24,091 bases of DNA from a virus: the IMG/VR virus record IMGVR_UViG_3300022074_000371, positions 1 to 24,091 of that record; one strand, written 5' to 3'. The position numbers and the translations under genes were made by a program. This document shows, in pieces, positions 22,544-24,091 of the stretch (the stretch's first letter is position 1; every line of letters begins with the position of its first letter). The notes beneath the pieces were generated by a model. That model saw nothing but the letters and a program-made list of their open reading frames with translations. It searched no databases and was not told the DNA's origin.

Positions 22544-22669
22544 ATGACCGAAGAACAAGAAAACAAGCTAGTTATAGCCTACTTACAGGACGTAATAGCT
22601 CAAATGACTGCATATAAGGAATATAAACCAGAAGACAGTCAAACAGAAGAGAGAACTAGAACTATTTAA
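22544..22669 (+). CDS. 41-aa acidic peptide with its own promoter
   Basis: 41 aa (MTEEQENKLVIAYLQDVIAQ, then MTAYKEYKPEDSQTEERTRT). AAAGGAG sits seven bases before the ATG and an extended -10 promoter lies upstream. The first half is an amphipathic helix; the second is charged. It is the only + gene in the right-end cluster and its stop shares TTAA with the convergent gene. Possibly an early host-takeover or regulatory peptide, from its position and strong expression signals only. Confidence 0.75.
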   Translation: MTEEQENKLVIAYLQDVIAQMTAYKEYKPEDSQTEERTRTI

Positions 22670-22872
22670 GTTCTTCTTCTCTCTAAAATTTCTTTACCTT
22701 TTTCAACTACTTTTTTCCAAAAACTAAAATCATAAAGCTTCTCTGAACCGTCAGTAAACTCTACCAATACCTTTTGAACAATATTTTCCTCTTCGTCAGG
22801 TACGTCAACGTATTCGACTCTATAGACAGTCTTCTGAAAGAAGTGTGGATTATCTTTTAATATCTCCAACAT
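22666..22872 (-). CDS. Small hypothetical protein, 68 aa
   Basis: 68 aa (MLEILKDNPHFFQKTVYRVE..., ends EKGKEILERRRT). The middle has an alternating strand pattern (KVLVEFTDGSEKLYDFSFW), then a basic helix. No family recognised and the ribosome-binding site is weak. It lies downstream of a palindrome that may be an operator. Confidence 0.66.
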   Translation of the reverse strand: MLEILKDNPHFFQKTVYRVEYVDVPDEEENIVQKVLVEFTDGSEKLYDFSFWKKVVEKGKEILERRRT

Positions 22873-22887
22873 TCTTAAAAAATATCA

Positions 22888-22905
22888 TAATTTATCCATA
22901 AATTA
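22888..22905. promoter_or_regulatory. Perfect 8+8 palindrome, candidate operator
   Basis: TAATTTAT-CC-ATAAATTA is a perfect inverted repeat with a 2-bp centre, located in the 35-bp gap between the ribbon-helix-helix candidate gene and the 68-aa gene. It is 15 bp upstream of the latter's ATG. Such short palindromes are typical operator half-sites for RHH dimers; the AT richness lowers confidence. Confidence 0.45.
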
Positions 22906-22907
22906 TA

Positions 22908-23072
22908 CTAAACTTTTTCTAATTTTTCGTAATATTCTTTGACAATTAAATGTAATTGAGTGGGTTTTGTTCGCATTGTATCTTTACAAATTCTTTCTAA
23001 TAGCTTTTGTGTATCTTTAGAGATTATTTGAGACACCCATTTTTGATCTTCTTTTTTTATTGTTTTAGTCAT
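22908..23072 (-). CDS. Ribbon-helix-helix-type DNA-binding protein candidate, 54 aa
   Basis: 54 aa. The pattern fits an Arc/CopG-like RHH protein: a short N-terminal strand (KWVSQIIS), helix A (KDTQKLLERICKDTM), a Lys/Thr-Pro turn (RTKPTQ) and helix B (LHLIVKEYYEKLEK). I start at ATG 23072, which has GAAAGGAAG upstream, rather than the ATG at 23090 that would place the ribosome-binding site inside the coding region. Palindromes lie on both sides of the gene, consistent with an autoregulated repressor. RHH assignment is by pattern only. Confidence 0.68.
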   Translation of the reverse strand: MTKTIKKEDQKWVSQIISKDTQKLLERICKDTMRTKPTQLHLIVKEYYEKLEKV

Positions 23073-23117
23073 ATTAATTCTTCCTTTCATAAAATGAATT
23101 ATTTATTTATATAATAT

Positions 23118-23127
23118 TTAAGCTTAA
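23118..23127. promoter_or_regulatory. TTAAGCTTAA palindrome upstream of the RHH candidate
   Basis: Perfect 10-bp palindrome about 46 bp before the RHH-candidate ATG, next to an AT-rich run on the - strand (TATTATATAAAT) that could hold the -10 box. Candidate operator or promoter region, weak on its own. Confidence 0.35.
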
Positions 23128-23139
23128 TTTAAAATGATT

Positions 23140-23166
23140 TAATGAGGGGGTGTTTCCCCCTCATTA
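23140..23166 (-). terminator. Strong 11-bp hairpin, probable intrinsic terminator
   Basis: TAATGAGGGGG (23140-23150) pairs perfectly with CCCCCTCATTA (23156-23166) around a 5-nt loop. It lies just after the stop of the - strand gene at 23171, where a terminator for the right-end operon is expected. On the - strand it is followed by AAATCATTTT, an interrupted U run, so it may be only partly efficient. G5/C5 tracts are unusual in DNA this AT-rich, which supports selection for the stem. Confidence 0.7.
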
Positions 23167-23170
23167 TGAA

Positions 23171-23362
23171 TTAGATGACATCAAGTAACTTATTGATGTT
23201 AGTTAATTCGTTTCGAAGTTTCTCTATTTCATAATCAAACTTCTTGTTTACTATATCAATTTTAGATTGATTTCTCACTTTGATATATTTTTCTAGTAAT
23301 GATAAAATATCAAGCTTTCTTTTTGAATGACGATTCCTCCAATATTGTTCTTCATCGATCAT
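23171..23362 (-). CDS. Small coiled-coil-like protein, 63 aa
   Basis: 63 aa (MIDEEQYWRNRHSKRKLDIL..., later KFDYEIEKLRNELTNINKLL). Almost wholly helical with heptad-like Leu/Ile spacing at the end. AAGGAG is upstream of the ATG, and the start overlaps the preceding gene by 11 nt. Function unknown. Confidence 0.68.
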   Translation of the reverse strand: MIDEEQYWRNRHSKRKLDILSLLEKYIKVRNQSKIDIVNKKFDYEIEKLRNELTNINKLLDVI

Positions 23363-23543
23363 ATTTTATCTCTCCTTCTCTGTTTTGTAGTTCTTTTTCA
23401 ATAACATATTTTAATTCTACATCTAAATCACAATGTGCTGAATTTTTAATAATATTTTTTATTTTATTGAGTCGAGCCAATAGTTCTTCATTAGAATATT
23501 GGCTCAACGGATAATCAACAAAGCCTCTAATATAAATGGACAT
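23352..23543 (-). CDS. Small hypothetical protein, 63 aa
   Basis: 63 aa (MSIYIRGFVDYPLSQYSNEE, then LLARLNKIKNIIKNSAHCDL). A short N-terminal strand is followed by two helices. There is no clear ribosome-binding site and it overlaps both neighbours (11 and 17 nt), so it is probably translated by coupling. Function unknown. Confidence 0.66.
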   Translation of the reverse strand: MSIYIRGFVDYPLSQYSNEELLARLNKIKNIIKNSAHCDLDVELKYVIEKELQNREGEIKYDR

Positions 23544-23775
23544 CGCTAACTTTGTTTTTTGCTATGCGAATGATCTCTTTTATTCTTGCGTTTTTGAGTT
23601 CTTTCACATCATTGACGTATTTAGGATCAACACGAGGAATTTTTGTTTTAAACAAATAATTTCCGTGATCGTAAACGTAAACCTCTTGTTTGTTTACTTG
23701 TACTAAATGAAAATCAAACGGTCCTTCGATATGACCGTGATTGATTGTATTGTTGAACGCGTACTCGTGTTTCAT
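23527..23775 (-). CDS. Small hypothetical protein, 82 aa
   Basis: 82 aa. The N-terminal half is beta-rich and His/aromatic-rich (HGHIEGPFDFHLVQV, EVYVYDHGNYLFKT); the C-terminal half is a basic helix (KELKNARIKEIIRIAKNKV). AAAGGAG precedes the ATG. The first 62 nt are also the end of another reading frame (next entry). Function unknown. Confidence 0.7.
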   Translation of the reverse strand: MKHEYAFNNTINHGHIEGPFDFHLVQVNKQEVYVYDHGNYLFKTKIPRVDPKYVNDVKELKNARIKEIIRIAKNKVSDVHLY

Positions 23776-23878
23776 AGTTATTGCTCCTTTCTTGTTCTTG
23801 TGGTACCCACCATGGCACTCTTAACCAACCGTCTCTATGAAGAAGTATATCGATTATATGATCAAACTTATATTTCAT
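23714..23878 (-). CDS. 54-aa protein whose gene overlaps the next one by 62 nt
   Basis: 54 aa. The ATG at 23878 overlaps the stop of the 71-aa gene as ATGA, with AAAGGAG ending six bases upstream. The product begins MKYKFDHIIDILLHRDGWLR and continues VPWWVPQEQERSNNYE, an amphipathic helix plus a Trp-rich segment; the basic C-terminus (RVRVQQYNQSRSYRR) is encoded out of frame inside the 82-aa gene. Signals at the start are as good as those of its neighbours, but the long overlap makes the C-terminus uncertain. Confidence 0.58.
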   Translation of the reverse strand: MKYKFDHIIDILLHRDGWLRVPWWVPQEQERSNNYETRVRVQQYNQSRSYRRTV

Positions 23879-24090
23879 TCTTTCTCCTTTTCTAGCGCTA
23901 ACTTTTGCACCTCGTTTAACCTACGTTCTTTTTCTTCTAAAGGTAAATTATCCCAATCGTCAGGAAAACTTATTCCATTGACTGTTTCAAAAAATCTTTT
24001 TTGATGTTTAACTTTAGTTTCTTTGTCGTTTCCAGACATAATACCAAACATAGCTGATACCATGCCCACTGTTTTTAATTGATCGTTCAT
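23875..24090 (-). CDS. Small hypothetical protein, 71 aa
   Basis: 71 aa (MNDQLKTVGMVSAMFGIMSG..., then FPDDWDNLPLEEKERRLNEV). Short hydrophobic N-terminal stretch (GMVSAMFGIM), then a charged helical C-terminus. The ATG is one base from the right edge, so its ribosome-binding site is outside the window. It overlaps the 54-aa gene as ATGA. Function unknown. Confidence 0.66.
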   Translation of the reverse strand: MNDQLKTVGMVSAMFGIMSGNDKETKVKHQKRFFETVNGISFPDDWDNLPLEEKERRLNEVQKLALEKEKE

Positions 24091-24091
24091 T

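Noticed and set aside
1-24091. CRISPR array, tRNA genes, insertion sequences or integrase attachment sites
   Set aside because: No regular spaced repeats, no tRNA cloverleaf in the short gaps, no transposase or integrase motif in any frame read.

Overview
The window looks like a large part of the genome of a tailed double-stranded DNA phage of marine type, probably infecting SAR11-like (Pelagibacter) or related alphaproteobacteria. The reasons are very AT-rich DNA, tightly packed genes with NTGA or TAATG stop/start overlaps, a virion block with sequence styles familiar from marine podovirus and metagenomic phage genomes, a GH24 endolysin and a phage replication set. The host is inferred. No terminase, portal, major capsid, integrase, RNA polymerase, tRNA or CRISPR is visible; the first three would be expected to the left of the window.

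Layout. (1) 1-10500, + strand: late genes. Two small virion proteins, then four very large or low-complexity virion/DNA-ejection-type proteins (369, 353, 998 and 964 aa) and a 414-aa protein, most of them translationally coupled, then a 29-aa peptide and a T4-type lysozyme. (2) 10497-19121, - strand: replication and DNA-metabolism operon. In order of transcription: 115-aa unknown, 180-aa coiled-coil protein, SSB-like protein ending in DDIPF, a 128-nt structured RNA leader, AEP-type primase ending in EEEIPF, ABC-ATPase/GNAT fusion, UvrD-like helicase, family A DNA polymerase, zinc-ribbon protein and two small proteins. (3) 19157-22221, + strand: SNF2-type helicase, two small proteins, a SAM methyltransferase, a small protein and a PD-(D/E)XK-type nuclease. 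(4) 22210-24090: a run of very small genes, mostly on the - strand, including a ribbon-helix-helix candidate, a short + gene with an extended -10 promoter, and a strong hairpin terminator. These look like early or accessory genes.

How they work together. The - operon supplies priming (AEP primase), synthesis (PolA with proofreading), unwinding (SF1 helicase) and ssDNA coating (SSB-like). The + cassette adds a SNF2 motor and a resolvase-like nuclease that may process branched replication or recombination intermediates. The ABC-GNAT fusion and the methyltransferase are candidates for modifying DNA or another substrate.

Most notable: a three-way-junction RNA in front of the primase gene; a GC-rich 12-mer (CGNGGNNCGTGN) found eight times in one orientation regardless of gene direction; the ABC-GNAT fusion; Leu at the PolA 762-equivalent site; and several genes under 60 aa supported by ribosome-binding sites or stop/start overlaps.
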